From positions 6,634,001 to 6,698,000 of the forward strand of contig OU612073.1 in assembly GCA_914767715.1 (NCBI GenBank): a stretch of DNA of 64,000 bases. The letters run 5' to 3'. Positions within the stretch are counted from its first letter, which is position 1; every line of letters starts with the position of its first letter. This stretch comes from Membranipora membranacea (Eukaryota; Bryozoa; Gymnolaemata; Cheilostomatida; Membraniporidae). This document shows positions 35,514-48,800 of the stretch, in pieces. The notes beneath the pieces are model-generated. The model was not told the origin of the DNA. It saw only the letters and a program-made list of their open reading frames with translations, and searched no databases. The translations under genes were made by a program, and so were the position numbers.

Positions 35514-38500
35514 CTATAAATTTTCAACACATTGATCTTAATTAAATGTGTTTAAATGGGATGTCACATTGCTAGATGACTTGACAAAATATAACTCCTT
35601 ACAGTAAGGCGCTGGTACGACAGATACTGTTGCATATGATTGTCGAAATTGTCAATATATCCTGCGAGTAATAGGTCTCAAAGATAATTTTTTGCTGTAG
35701 ACCCCTGTTGTTTTGCAGGAGGCTCTCAGATTAAGTAAATATTAGTCTGAGCCCCCCAGACTTTTGCCCCTCGCCCGACGGGCCCCCGACCCCCCCCCCA
35801 CCCGCGAGTGAAATTTTAATATATACTGGCCTAATTATGATTGATTTACAAAAAATCTATCCCATCGTTATTATAAAGTGCTCCACTGGGATGTCTTGAT
35901 AATCCCCGGTGATTATATTGTACAATTTCCCGTCATCTGCTAATGTTTTTGCAATTTGCAGAACAGCTTTACATCCTCGATACTTAGTAATGATTAGGAT
36001 TTAAAGTGCCCTCTACTTAATTGAGAGTTTTTGGAAGGTTTAAAGGAAGATTTGAACTTGGTTTGAATACTGACACTTCCATTATTATTGTGTGGTCTTG
36101 TATATATAAATATATACTTTCTATGTAAACACTTTTAATTTTAACGAGGTTTTTTCAAAACGTGCCAAAGAAATTACAGCAAAAGTTGGGAGGGGGGAGG
36201 CGGGGAAAGAGGAGAAAAATTAAAGTCCATATTATCCCTGCAGATTCATCAACCTGATCATACCTCATAAAACAAAACTGAAGGTAACCCGACCTGGGAT
36301 TGAAAGCACAAGTTGGGGTGGACATGGAATATTCAATAACAGTGTTATTAGGCCACTTTTATTTGGCATTCTAGGGAGCAGTGCCTTCTGCCCATCCTAA
36401 AACTACTGGGCCGCACACTCCTAAAACTACCCTAAAACCCAATGGGCGCACAATGCTGGCTTTGACATTCTTTTTGTGGCGCAAATGACTACGGCATCAA
36501 TAAGTTGTGTCAGATTGAACCATTACATGTCTATCAAATCTCATAATCAGCTTTTTAATTGTTGGTTATTGGATAGTACTACTATCATGGGTGCTTGAAA
36601 AGTTTGAATCTTTGATCGGAAAGTTGGCAGGTAAAATAAAGTCACGCTACATCAATATATTTATCTCCTCAGATACCATTAAGTGCCAACACAGCCTGAA
36701 ATAAGCTTTCTCGAATTTTCCTCTGATCCAGTTTTACAGGTTACAATTCACTGGACTGTTGAGGTATGCACTTCCAGTATGCTGCATTAGCATAACGCCC
36801 TCATTCCTTCATTTTGTTTCATTGTAGCAACAGTGTAATAATTCAAATAAGTCATCGTTGAACAATGACAATCAATGATTAATAAATGCATAAGGTAAAT
36901 ACTGCCAAGAAACTCCCTTCCTATATCATCATCATGGTTAGAAATTAATGATTGTTTCACATGAAAGCATAATATTAAATTCGGTTTCATGACAAAGTAT
37001 CATTTTTTACTTTTGGTACCAGTGTGAACTGTCACCATCTTTAAATGAAAAGGATATTCAAATTTTTGGAGGTTTAAGTGGTTAAAACAACCTGGACTCA
37101 GAATTTTGTTTGACTTTGGTTCAAAAGTTCATGATGGCTGAGTGTTGACCAGGAAAAGCCTACTGGTATTTAGTCCAAAATTTTTCACAGAATCTCTAGC
37201 GGTATCAAGTGTGATCATCATCCATTAAGAAAGCCGAGGCTAGGCCGGGAAGGGGGGCGTCAAGCGGAGGTAAGAGTCGGCCCTTAAAAGCATTCGGTAT
37301 AGCGGCCGCGATCATCATCCCATCACCATTTTAAGGGCTGGCTGTGGCTCAGATTAAGGCCACTGGTATTTCTCTCCAATCCAAAATGTCAGAATATATA
37401 GCCAAGCTAATGAAAATCAGATCATCGTCTATTAAAAAAAAGCATACGTGATAAAAAATGAATGATAAATAACTCTCCTGGAGTTGCAGGAATGCATAGA
37501 GATGTCACGTAGCATTTCTATGACCTCTAAGCTTAACGGCAGAGAGAACCAGGTAATTAATGGTGTGGTAATCTCCACCGTCATATTAGTCTGAGCCCCC
37601 CCCCCCCCGACTCTTGCCCCCCTCCCCCCGCCAGATTTCCTATATTAATCCTATTCAAATGTATCCATCAACATAGAAATACTCTACAGTCATAAATTTT
37701 TGAAGTTATCGCAGGAAACGATTGAGAAAGGCATCTGAACTCTACTCAATTGGTTTGTGTTTGTTATTCTTCAGGATAATGAGGGAGGAGTGTTAGTATT
37801 TTGTTATTGTTGACATAATAAGGTAGGTGGTTGAGGGTGTAATATATCAATCTTCTACGCCTCCTCAACCAAAGAGTGACCAATGTTGTTTGGCGGAAGT
37901 TCCATTAACCATAATGAGATGATCTTAAGATGAGTATTACCACTCGCTAGAGTCATAACAAAGGGCTTAACGAAGTGTTTGTCACTCCTACGACTCATAG
38001 CGCTACTCACCACAAATATATGCACATCATAAAGTCAAATCAACCCAATTATTATGGAAATCCATGATCATTAATGACTGACATTTAATTTGTTTGGCCT
38101 CCCATGATTTATGATAAAGTATTCATCCTAAGAAAGATTATGATAAATAGAAGCTAGATTGTTGTGAGAAGTGCTCCTCTCATATTACAGTTTCCACCTA
38201 CAATTCACCATATCTGTCACTATATTCTCTTGTATTTTGAGGTAGGCGCAGTAATGCCTTTTTTGAGAACTCCCTATTATAAATATCAAATGCAAGTTCT
38301 GAAAAAATGACGCCTTATAACAAAGTCTACACTATTTTAGGCTGTTTGTCATTTCGCAGTTAATCCTGCCGAGGCACCAATCTGTATATTATTCTGAAAT
38401 CAATGGTTAACATGTGAGATTTTTTGCTCCAGGGATGTGGAGAAATTTTTTCGAACGCTGATATCCCACTCTCTCCTTTAAATGAGGATATTTCTACAAT

Positions 38501-39667
38501 CAACAGAATAAAGTCATGCCAAATTTTGTAATGGGATTGATGGGAAATTCCTTTTAAAGAGGATATCCCATTTTTCAATAGAAACGCTTGTGGATTTTGT
38601 GACATCCATGGAAATATATAAAACATTATGCTCCTGCAGGATTGTGGAAAATTCATCAGTGATCAATCTCTACTAAACTTTGATACAATAGTGAATTTCA
38701 ATTTTTTTCAAAAAAGTTTCGTCCAGAATTCCTCTCTTTGAAAAGAAGAGTGTGTATTTTTGATTTGAAGATAAAACTGAAATTCACCTCTGATAATGAT
38801 GGGTTCACCTCCAATGAAAGGGATTGAGTTTTAGGATCAAAAAGGCATTATAGTACCTAACTGGGTATTTTGAGGTCAACGCCTACATCAGATGCGTACC
38901 GCAGAATTAAGAGCCGTACGCCTACATTGTGGGCCACTATAGTATCTTCACACCAGGTCACAACAAAGTTCAACCAGAGACAATAGATCTACAGTCTCTG
39001 GGTCAACTTAAGAAAAACATGATTCGAGTAAAATCTCTTTTCCTTTTGCATCTGCTCATATTATCTGAAATCCGGTATAGAAGAATAATTGAACAATGTT
39101 TTGGAGGAGTCATTCTAAGTTTAGGAATCAACAGGAAAGGGTTAACTCTAAGACGGTAATGGCCTAATTTCAAATCTGAAATGCCCCGGGCATTTAGGGT
39201 CTAAAATGAGACTTTCTTAAGCATTCCACATCACTAATAGTCACAAATCAGACACATAACACTTCATTTTTTTTATATAATTAGGGCCACAAGATGACTT
39301 AAAAATAGCAGGATGATGGATATCCAGAATGTTGAGATGCGTTGTCCTGTTATATGTGTTGACAGGGAAATTGAACATTGGTTGTTAAATGTCTAAGATG
39401 AAAGATCTTGCAGAATACTCTATTAAGTTAACTTGATGGAAGTTATCTCAATTTTCTTTTCATGTGGTAACCCCGTCATAAAATATTAAGAGTACTCTGT
39501 CATTATTGTGGTTCTTATTTAAATTTTGAAAGTTTTCAGAACACCTAGCAAACTCACCGCCAAGGTCTATTATTAAGTTTTGTTAACGCCTATAATTTTC
39601 GGATTCTAGTTGAATGAAAAACTTGAAGGATTTGATTCTCTACTTTAGTCTAATCGTATCCTAGGCT

Positions 39668-39752
39668 ATATCAAGTTTGTTCTAACCCATTATACTGGTG
39701 CGCTGGCAGCGGCTCAAAACACCAAATGCAGGCAAATTTGATCATACTTGAT
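39668..39752. repeat. Foldback family 'TTTGATC...GCAGGCAAAT', short copy
   Basis: TCAAGTTTGTTCTA at the left and GCAGGCAAATTTGATC(A)TACTTGA at the right are complementary ends of the family found complete at 45982-46120 and 56316-56474. Confidence 0.55.
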
Positions 39753-41325
39753 CCTTGCTTGCTCTAATCCTGTACTGGTTGACTGTGTGTCCAGGATGAC
39801 TGCCTTTGACAAAGCTGTCCTCATAAAAAACTATCAATATCATTATTTTCTATAGGTTACAGTCCAACAGCTCAAAAGAGATAGAATAAACTTCAAAATA
39901 CAGTTTTTTGGGGTGTTGGTGAGTAGAAGGGATGTGATGAGATAGCTGGGTTCGCATTTTTGCATCAGATATATAAATGAGTTTTCTCCACATGCCTAAA
40001 GAAAGGACAACTTCTAATACTGCCATTTCATTGAGAAATAGTTTGATTGAATCACCCTGTATATTTTTCTGGTTACAAGTGCCATGCACATAAATCTCCT
40101 GACCTGTTGCCATACCAAAATATTTCTGCCCTCACCCGCAAAGAAAGGGATAGATACTTAAAGTAGCAAACAACCATAAAAGTTATATTTTGATATTTGA
40201 TGCGTAATGATTTACTCTTTCTAAACTTGTATGTTAGAAACAAATATTAAATTAGAAAATTTAAATTATTTTAATAGCAAACTCTCTTCCACCATTTTGT
40301 TTCAGTATCAGGCATACCCATTATGATTGGCCAAGTGTTAATACTCTCAAAATAAATGTATTGCTGGAAAATTTTGATGTAGAAAATTATTTGTTTCTGG
40401 AATTAACGCAGCTATCTTTCGTTTGTTTTAATCTAATACATAAACAGGCATGTCAATTGAAAAATCATCTACAAAAACAATGTTTTTGCCTGCAACAAAA
40501 AAAAATTACGCTTTTCTATGAGATTATAAACAAAACATAGCTTCCCAATTTAATTCAGTTTTTTTGAAGCCATAGGGGTTTAGGGGCTGCTGACCGCCCT
40601 GCTGTGCAGAACCGGAGCTTATACCTAGGATTTTCATTGTTGAGTATGCTGCCTATCTGTGAAAGTAAATTGCAAGTGGATTCATAACTAGTGGTGCCAG
40701 GGTTGTATGCCACTTTAAAGTATGATTATCAAAGTTATTCGCATTGATATGTAATGGTATGGCAACAGCGGTGTAGCATCAGTCTTAAGAAATCTCTCGA
40801 ATGCATGAGCTGTTCAACAATCTGTTATTAAGCCTTAGATACTAAAGACACAATGATTAATATTTTAGTAAAACACTGATAATACAGACAGGAAGTGCTA
40901 GACACAACGGAGATAGTGGCATAACAACTTCTAGAGAGACATTCAATCATGCTATCTGTATGGTCGATAACATAAGTGTTTATAAGATCAGCAATGATAG
41001 CATTTTGCACTTAACACTTAGGGCTGGTCAATGAACGAAGATATGAGATAAAACTCTCATCGGTTCCGGAGTTCTTGGCCATCACTACCAGCAATGGAGT
41101 GGCAGTATTATTACATACACTGCACATATGAGGTCAATGCACAAGTTTTGCATGTATAATTGTGGAGAACATAATCAATGCAAGTGCTGATTGTAAGAAT
41201 GGAAAAATACACTTTTACACAAGCTGGCACCATGTTCAACTCTTTTGAGGATAAAAGTATCAGAATCCTGTATGAGCGAACTTGTATAATTACATGGCCA
41301 CAAATACTGACATGTTAATGAAGGA

Positions 41326-41558
41326 TTGCTTCTCGGCCTATTGGCTAAGATCAAAGTGTCATGGCCAATGGCTGATTAGTGCCTGTTTCAGTTTCTGGCA
41401 GCTTGCTGCACACTTGCGATTAGGAGGTCCACCATGGCCTCACCTCTAGTATGCATTCTAGTTTTCTAGGATGTATCACACTCTCAGTACAAGGACTCCG
41501 GGCAACTTGCGTCCCTCTTTAGGGGCAACCCACCCTCTGTTTTGTCATAAACAGCACC
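41326..41558 (+). mobile_element. U2-snRNA-headed retroposed element
   Basis: The first ~36 nt (from 41325) match the 5' end of spliceosomal U2 snRNA with few changes, including GCTTCTCGGCCT, TTGGCTAAGATCAA and GTGT. After that the similarity fades, and the remaining ~195 nt are not recognisably U2: no branch-site region GTAGTATC and no Sm site in order. Direct repeats TGTTAATGAAGGA (13 bp) flank it at 41313-41325 and 41559-41571, the mark of target-primed reverse transcription. There is no poly(A) tail. It may be a U2-derived SINE or a chimeric U2 retrocopy. A functional U2 gene is excluded by the missing body. Confidence 0.75.
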
Positions 41559-41880
41559 TGTTAATGAAGGAAAACATCCAGCATCAACTCATTAAACAAA
41601 AAATAAATTTCAATGAAAATCTTTGACATCTAACCTAAGGGAATAGAGTATTTGTAGGAAAATTTTCCTTTTTTGAAACCTCGAAATTCACAGCTAGCTA
41701 ACATTTACAATCGCTCTTTACTTTTCAAAGAACCCAGACTCACCGTGAAAACCACTGCTACCCAATAAAAAGTCACTCTCAGACAAGATAATTCTAGCTA
41801 ATATTTAGTCCTCTGAACCTAACAAACGATAGCGGGCAACTCCAAGTTGTATCAGTTGAAAATCAATGGCAATCGTTGAG

Positions 41881-41909
41881 CCAGGGAGGGTATATCCCAC
41901 CCTCCCTGG
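41881..41909. repeat. Perfect 11-bp-stem hairpin
   Basis: CCAGGGAGGGT pairs exactly with ACCCTCCCTGG across a 7-nt loop. No neighbouring gene or element explains it. Confidence 0.85.
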
Positions 41910-42098
41910 TTGAGCTTACTGTTGGGATAATCATTATCAATGAAATTCGTGAGATGAAACATGTCACTGACAACGGTATCAACAGTGGTTCGACAGTGGT
42001 TCGACAGGCAAAAAAACTGGTGAAATCAAGTCTTGGGGGTAGTCACTTGTGATAGTATCCGCTATTCCAATTCCAATTGCTTCCCAATCATACTCATT

Positions 42099-42153
42099 GA
42101 TATATTTAGGGTAGATCAGAGGGACACCAGTGTTGAACTACCCTAAATATATC
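42099..42153. repeat. Perfect 16-bp-stem hairpin
   Basis: GATATATTTAGGGTAG at 42099-42114 is the exact reverse complement of 42138-42153, with a 23-nt loop. It may be a foldback remnant. Confidence 0.85.
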
Positions 42154-45100
42154 GCAAGCAAAGTTGTTGCCCACTACCACATACAAAATACCGATACCAC
42201 GATGTCTGCATATCAGAGAATGACTGAGAGTAATTTTCATATCCCATCTGAACCTGACCCTGAACCTGAATATGAGTTAAGGTTAGGCACATGACCTTTT
42301 TTTTCAAAACCATTGAATAATAGGGGTACCAAAATGATGGTTATAAAACTTTTCCTTTTAATAATACAAATAATTTACTATACTATGGTAACTCTGAGAG
42401 AGTTGCCCACTCTCGATCCAAGATAAGGTAACTCTTAGCTAGTTTAGTGTAGGAGACATATTATGGTGGCAAGTACGTTTCTAACCCAATAAATCGGACA
42501 CCAGGTACAAGAACTTTTGGTACACAAATCGAGCAGCTGATTCAAATCAAATATGTGTGAATTCTAATCTAAGAGGTGATGGTAAAGGTTAAGGGCATTG
42601 TCCAAGTAATTGTATGGTATAAATAAACTATCCGGTGTGGCTTTTATTCCATTCCTTGATCGTAGTCAAAACATACATTCATTGCATGATACATACCCAG
42701 AATAGCTCCAATCAGTTATAGATGCCTTTTTGTTTTTCCTTCCCACATCCCAAGTTCAACGCTGAAATGAATTTTAAATAGTTTTAATTAAAAAATTTAC
42801 ACTCCTTACCACCAATATAGATAAGAGAGTAAGCAACATCATGAGAATAAAATACCTCAAATTATATTATTGTTTTGTCCTCATTTGCATGATTCCACTC
42901 GCTAGCCAAAGCCAAAATTTTTCACAACAATGTTGCAACTGTTTTCAACAAGCTTTCACAACACCCTAGATCCCTAGTCCCTAAAGAAGTTACGAATTTT
43001 CAAAAAACTGTCTTTCAACCATTTTGTACACACCCTGATGATGTTCATCCATAAATCCTATTTTTTAGCTTTTTTGTTTGATCATTGTTTATCCAATTTG
43101 ATTTATTTAATTTACATCGTTGGAAGACCATCGCTAAAATGCAAAATAATTTCCATAACATGTATTGCTACCTTTTTTTACTTTATGATTACACTATATA
43201 TTCAAATATCCTTTCCAGAGCAGTTTCTGTGAAGACGGTTTGCAATTTAATCAAAGTCACAATGCGATAGTTACCCAGTTGTTGGTACTGGGTGAAATAC
43301 TTTTTTATCTTCTTTAAATTAATCATCTTCAGTTGGGTTATGTCATTTTCTGTAGATGCTTGTTTAATTGGCGAGACCGAAAAGCAGAGTTGCATGATAT
43401 GAACAAAAGAGAAGTTATAAAGAAGAATCAGGAGTAAGAAGTAACTTATGCTAGCGACCCTAACCTCTAACATGGACGTGTTGCAGGTGCTGGGTTCAAC
43501 TTCTGCTGTAATTCACTGACTACTGGGCCCTGTTGGTGCACTAGCCTAGGGTGTGCTCCAACTAACCTGCACACTGAGAGAAAATGGTGCCAACTATGGC
43601 TGCCTCACCATTCTACCCAGGAGGATATTTCCTTGTGATTTAACCAACATAAAAGTGAAAACATATGAAATAGGACTGATAATATGAAGATGTGACAATA
43701 ATCAGCAGTGAATGCTGGATAGGAATGGTCTAGTCTTCATGAAGTCACACATCTTGCCCAACCCGCTTCTCTGGTCTACCCTAGATCTCTTCTTTTTTCA
43801 ATTTATTTTAGTAAGTTGGCCTGCCCAGGCCCATAGTTATTAAGAGTTTGAATTTCCTAGCATCGGTGCTGAAATTGGACTATCATAAAAAATGACAAAA
43901 TAAATCTTCAAATTTTCATATAATTATTGTGCAGACACGGTGGATGTATTGTGTGATTTGTTTTGAATGTATTGGCACTCAAACTCCTGTGGCATCAATC
44001 GCCTGGAAGTGAATAGCGAGCGAGCTAACGCTAACCAATTGCCCTATTTCATCATCCCATAAAAGAATGGTTTGTGGTTGATGGCGGTAGTTACCAAGCC
44101 TGTTATTTCATACTTTGAGTTGTGTACTCTCATCCCACAGCACATTCCATTCTACGATCGTCCACCCTATGAACCACAACATATGTGTTAGGGTTATTGA
44201 CCTTACATTACATGGTCCGTTGCTGGGACATGTCTTTCCACCACTCAATCAGATGAAGAGTATGCATTGTATGTATGTGTATGTTTGTCGCAATGGTCAC
44301 TATTTCCTGTGATCTTTAATTGATCAGCATTCTCAAGAACATGAAAAACATCGACTGTTTAGTGATTTCGGGGTGTCAGCTGCATGACACCACCTGCTTG
44401 TCATTGAATTGAATCGAACTGAATTAATCGCATATTAAATATCACGGGTGGCCTTGAAATATTGTGGGTCACAGACTTAATTTGAAATGATACTATTTGA
44501 GGACATATATAATTTATGCAAAGGATTAATTCACAGGTTCATACCACTAGCTAATAAAACCAGAGCAGACAACTCAAATATTTTACTTATTTACTTTGAA
44601 AACAACTTTGGTTTTTTATCTATTTTATTTTATTTATCAATTTTGAATGTGTGACATAAAAAGCGGACTCAATTTTACCCAGTTGTGTCATCCCCACCCT
44701 GATACCGATTACTGACAAACAAAATTTCTGGTGACATCACACATACCTATTTTCTTGAAAGTGCTACATAACAGTGAAAAATAAAAGATAACAGCAAAAC
44801 AGTTCAACAGCGCTAGACATAAGGCTCCAGACAATACTATACCCATCATCGTTATCAGTTGGAATTTATGTACTTGATATTATCATGCTTTGCAAAGATG
44901 TCTTTCAGGCTGCGACTATGTATGGTGGATGGATTGACCAATGCGGATCACATTTTACTTGAGTTTTACTTGAATTTTCATCCAAAAAAACAGTCTGAAA
45001 TACCAGGACAATATTTATGATAGCCATAAACACACTACTTAAGGCATCATAAAGTTTTAAAGTACCTTCTTGTGGGCAGTTTGATATAGTCACTCCTGTG

Positions 45101-45576
45101 TCTGATAGTTTCAGTTCAATTCATGATAAATCTGAGCTTTGGACAGATAGTTTAATAGGCTCACTCACATAAGGGATAGATGGTGCTAAGGCTTAGAAAC
45201 TTGACAAAAATATTTCCTTGTACTATAGTTTTATCTCCTTGCGTCTGGTAAGGATTCTGAGTCAGTGCTAAGTCATTCTTTGCCTGGAAGGGTGTTTGTT
45301 GGAAAGACAGTTGAATTACTTCAGTTGGTGAGTAAAAAGTTTTGTTTGTTTAAATTTTAATGATCACAACTGCAGCCATGTCTATTTTTTCTCAAATTGA
45401 CTGTTTTGATACCTGGGCTCTATCAGCTATAACAAGACAGTATATTATTGAAGTTGCTTAGTGTACCGTAGAAATTTGCTACCCTTAGAAATGCACTTTC
45501 TTTGATTTTCTCTTCTTAGCTTGAAGGCTACCTCATAAATATTGCTCACACAGGTTTAGTGATTCCATTATCAGGT

Positions 45577-45700
45577 GTGCTCGTAATGGGTAGGGCATGG
45601 GTCTCTCAATCGGGAGGTCCTTGTTCGATTCCGGTGGTGTCAGGAAGGGCATCCAACCTCAAATTCTCCTATGCCACACAAGGATACAGTTCAAGGACCA
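45577..45700 (+). mobile_element. tRNA-derived SINE, upstream of the ankyrin gene
   Basis: An A-box-like TAATGGGTAGGGC and a B box GTTCGATTCC stand about 35 nt apart, with a tRNA-like anticodon arm (GTCTCTCAATCGGGAGG) between them. GTGTCAGGAAGGGCATCC follows, a tail type I associate with RTE-mobilised SINEs (from memory). The 3' end and target repeats are not clear, so the right border is approximate. It lies just before the first coding exon of the ankyrin gene, in the 5'UTR intron or promoter. Confidence 0.65.
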
Positions 45701-45839
45701 ATACTACAAACTAAGCAACATCATGGGTTCTCACCCGGTATCATAGGGTATTGAGACTATAAATGGGCGAAAGTTTTTTACATGATGTGCTCGTGGTTTA
45801 CTTTGCCATTTGACATTACTTACAGGTGGGACTTTAGAC

Positions 45840-48800
45840 ATGACTCCTCCTCCGGCTACCTCCACCACAGAGGAGAGACTAAAGAAAGCCTTCGCTAACC
45901 GAATCATTGATGCTCTCATCTCTAGAGATGAAAACCAGCTGTTCAATGAGCTCAAATCAATTCTATGGGTTAGTTCTCTACTAGAATAAGTTTGATCCAG
46001 TTTGCCTGCATACAAGTTGCTCCCATTCCACTGTTAGTCAATTGGTCCCTTCTTGTCTGTGGCGTGACCAGTGGAAGGGGAGCAACTCAGAATACAGGCA
46101 AATGGACCAAACTTGGTCTATTTCTCACCAGACATTATACAACGTGAAACAGTGTGAAACTTTACCAGGCTCAGTAGTAGCATTTGGTTTTCTGTGGTTG
46201 ATAATTGTACGCCACATCTTGCAACCAAAGTTAAAGCACATAAGCTGTAAATTAAAAACCGTGCAATGATGTTGAAGAGAAGAGTATGTGGCATTTAATT
46301 ATCAAACAACAAGAAATTGATATTTGAGAATGGGATGATGGAGTGCCCTTTAATTCCCATCAAAAGTAGTTTGATACCTCAAACTACGAAGAACAGCAGA
46401 AAGGACATCATAAATTGTTCCCGAGCAATTCATTTAGAGTGTGTGTATTCACCATCATGACTCGGAACTGCAGCCATGTTCATAAACTACCTGATAACAA
46501 AAATATCTTCCTTCCTTCTTGTCAGCCAGTATATGCTTATTATGACATTGATTAATCAATCTTATCTTACAGCAAAAAATGAACATACAGGAGATCTGTT
46601 CTATGGAGACTATGGATGGTAAATCGCCGATCAGATATTCTATAACTAACGCTCACGGCGACCCTCGTAAGTCACCAACCATTATTATTATGATTCACAT
46701 TCACTATGTTTCCATGTTGGCGTAACATCAATCTTAGGGCTAATCGATACATGGGAATAGGATTTAGGTTAGCTTCCGTTCGCATTTGTTTCCTCAATTG
46801 AATTAGTGAACCGTATTGATTCGGATCGACGGTGTAGATGAATGGATAGAGACAATTACGTTCCAGGGTCAAATCTCTGCAGTTCTTGATTGAAGTGATA
46901 TCATTATGGAGATTGCAAGCATTCTTCATTCAATTTGGGAGCTACAACTCATTCGAAGCATGGAAACATAGTGATTATCACTGTTTTCATAATAGCGTAT
47001 GTAGGAGAAATATTTCAGGTTAGACAAATATCTCGGATAAATTTTGTTGCAGTTGTATAATTCAAACTCACTAATTCTGTGGCTGGGTACTAAGTTATGC
47101 CACTCATATTGTCGAGCTGCAGTTAATTGTCTATAACATCTCCTTTTCAGTTTCGATCCGCAGACTGTAGTTAAGCAAAAATAATTCTTTAGCTCTTTTT
47201 GATTCAGCTTAGAGATTTTAAATTCATAGTTTATTGACATTGATTGCGCAAGCATACCAAAACAGGACCCAATTTCCAGTCATTTCCGTTCTGTGTTGAA
47301 GTCTCTAGCTTAAGGGCGTACAACTCCAGAAACAGACAAATCGGATCAAACTTAATCTTTACCAAACTATTGTCTCTTAACGATTGGCTAATAGAGTGCA
47401 CTATTTGGTATGTTGTCATGCGCTGGTATGTAGGTTCGTTACAACGAGTATACGTGATCAAAGGGGACCTGTTGCTGATACCATTATGAGAGTGTTATAA
47501 AACTGACCCTGAAGGGCACTTGTAGTATGTTGTCACATGTTGTTTGTGTAACTGTAAATAAGTGTTTGGGTCAGAATTAATAATCATGCAAACATTTTAG
47601 ATGCTCTGGTAGTTAACACTTTTCCACACGATTGTGCGGGAGTACTGATAATGAACTTTGCGAGCACTGATATATATTCATATCAATGAATTGCATAAAT
47701 CCACTTTCTCCGATCTTTTTAAATCTCAGGCAAGGAACCTATCAATAGGGTCTACAGCTAACCAACGTATTGGCTCTGATGGGAGCTTCCAATCAGAGCC
47801 CACACATCGACTATTCTACAGTGCTCACCCTATTATTTTTTGGGAACACTTGCAAATTGTTTTTAAATATCCTGAATGAAGTAAATCAAAGAAGATTTGA
47901 CCAATGTTGTGAGGTCAACAAAATGCTTTTTAAAAGTTCAATGTTATAACACTGATAGTCGGGGATCCCGGGGTCAAAATGCATGTTAAAAGTGTAGAAG
48001 CTGGTTTTCATAGATCATATGTAGGAGAAGGATTATATTTTTAGATTCCGCCCTCAGAACAGCAATCACAAGGGGGGATTTATGGAATTTCACTCTCATG
48101 TTAAACAGGGGGGACAACCTTTTCCATTATCAACCTTTCAGTACATAATATCGTTAACTTGTTGTAAAAGTTGTCAACATGAATTTATAAATTTACAGGT
48201 ATGATAAAAGAAATGAGGGCGAAAGGAGTAAGTCTCAATGTCAGGTTACCACCATATAACATGACAGTTCTACATCTGGCTGTTAAAGCCCAAGACAAGA
48301 AAATTCTCAATTACCTCATCAAGAATTCTATAGCTAAAATCAATGATATTGATGACATGGTAAGAGGCCCACCATCTTGTTGTGTACTTTGATTTTTTTT
48401 CATACTTTTTAATGGCAACTATATAGTTTCAATTCAAACTTTTGTCCTTGCAGAGCTAAAACAAATTAAAACATTCACTGGTTTTATTGAAAATATGAGG
48501 CTTGTGGTCGCTGTAAGCTCTGGAGATATCCGATTGAATGTAGAGCCTTATTATGGCTAATGAATAGAGATTTGGAACTTAAATTCTAATTAAAGATGAT
48601 GTAGTTACCAGCCTGAAAAAACCTGGATTTTGGTCTGCAAATCAATGATAACACCACCACACAATTCAATGTCATTACATCACTCACAATTTAGTGCCTA
48701 TGGTGTCCTCTCGAAGTTTTATATATGTATGGCTTAAGTTTTAGCTCATATTGCCTGCAATAGGTGTCATTCTAATGTGCACCTCTGTCTTAGCTTCCAA

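Larger units (their letters stand above)
35520..45839. other. ~10-kb stretch without a supportable gene
   Basis: I looked for exons on both strands and found only short, unsupported open frames (largest 98 residues at 38656-38360, minus). It contains two C-rich repeats beginning TTAGTCTGAGCCCCC (35742 and 37588), a GC-rich patch at 37230-37320, a foldback piece at 39668-39752, the U2-headed element at 41326-41558, and hairpins at 41881-41909 and 42099-42153. A possible untranslated first exon of the ankyrin gene ends near 45326 (donor GTTG/GTGAGT); reading it in frame meets a TGA, so it would not add coding sequence. Confidence 0.5.

Noticed and set aside
38360-38656. 98-residue minus-strand open frame in the gene-poor stretch
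   Set aside because: The underlying DNA has mirrored GATATCCCA...TCC blocks suggestive of repeat sequence. No domain, no splice partners.
41325-41558. Functional U2 snRNA gene
   Set aside because: Only the first ~36 nt match. The branch-site recognition region, Sm site and 3' stem-loops are not found, and the unit is bounded by retroposition-type direct repeats.
45577-45640. Functional tRNA gene
   Set aside because: A and B boxes are present, but the acceptor stem does not pair and the A box is degenerate. SINE head is a better reading.
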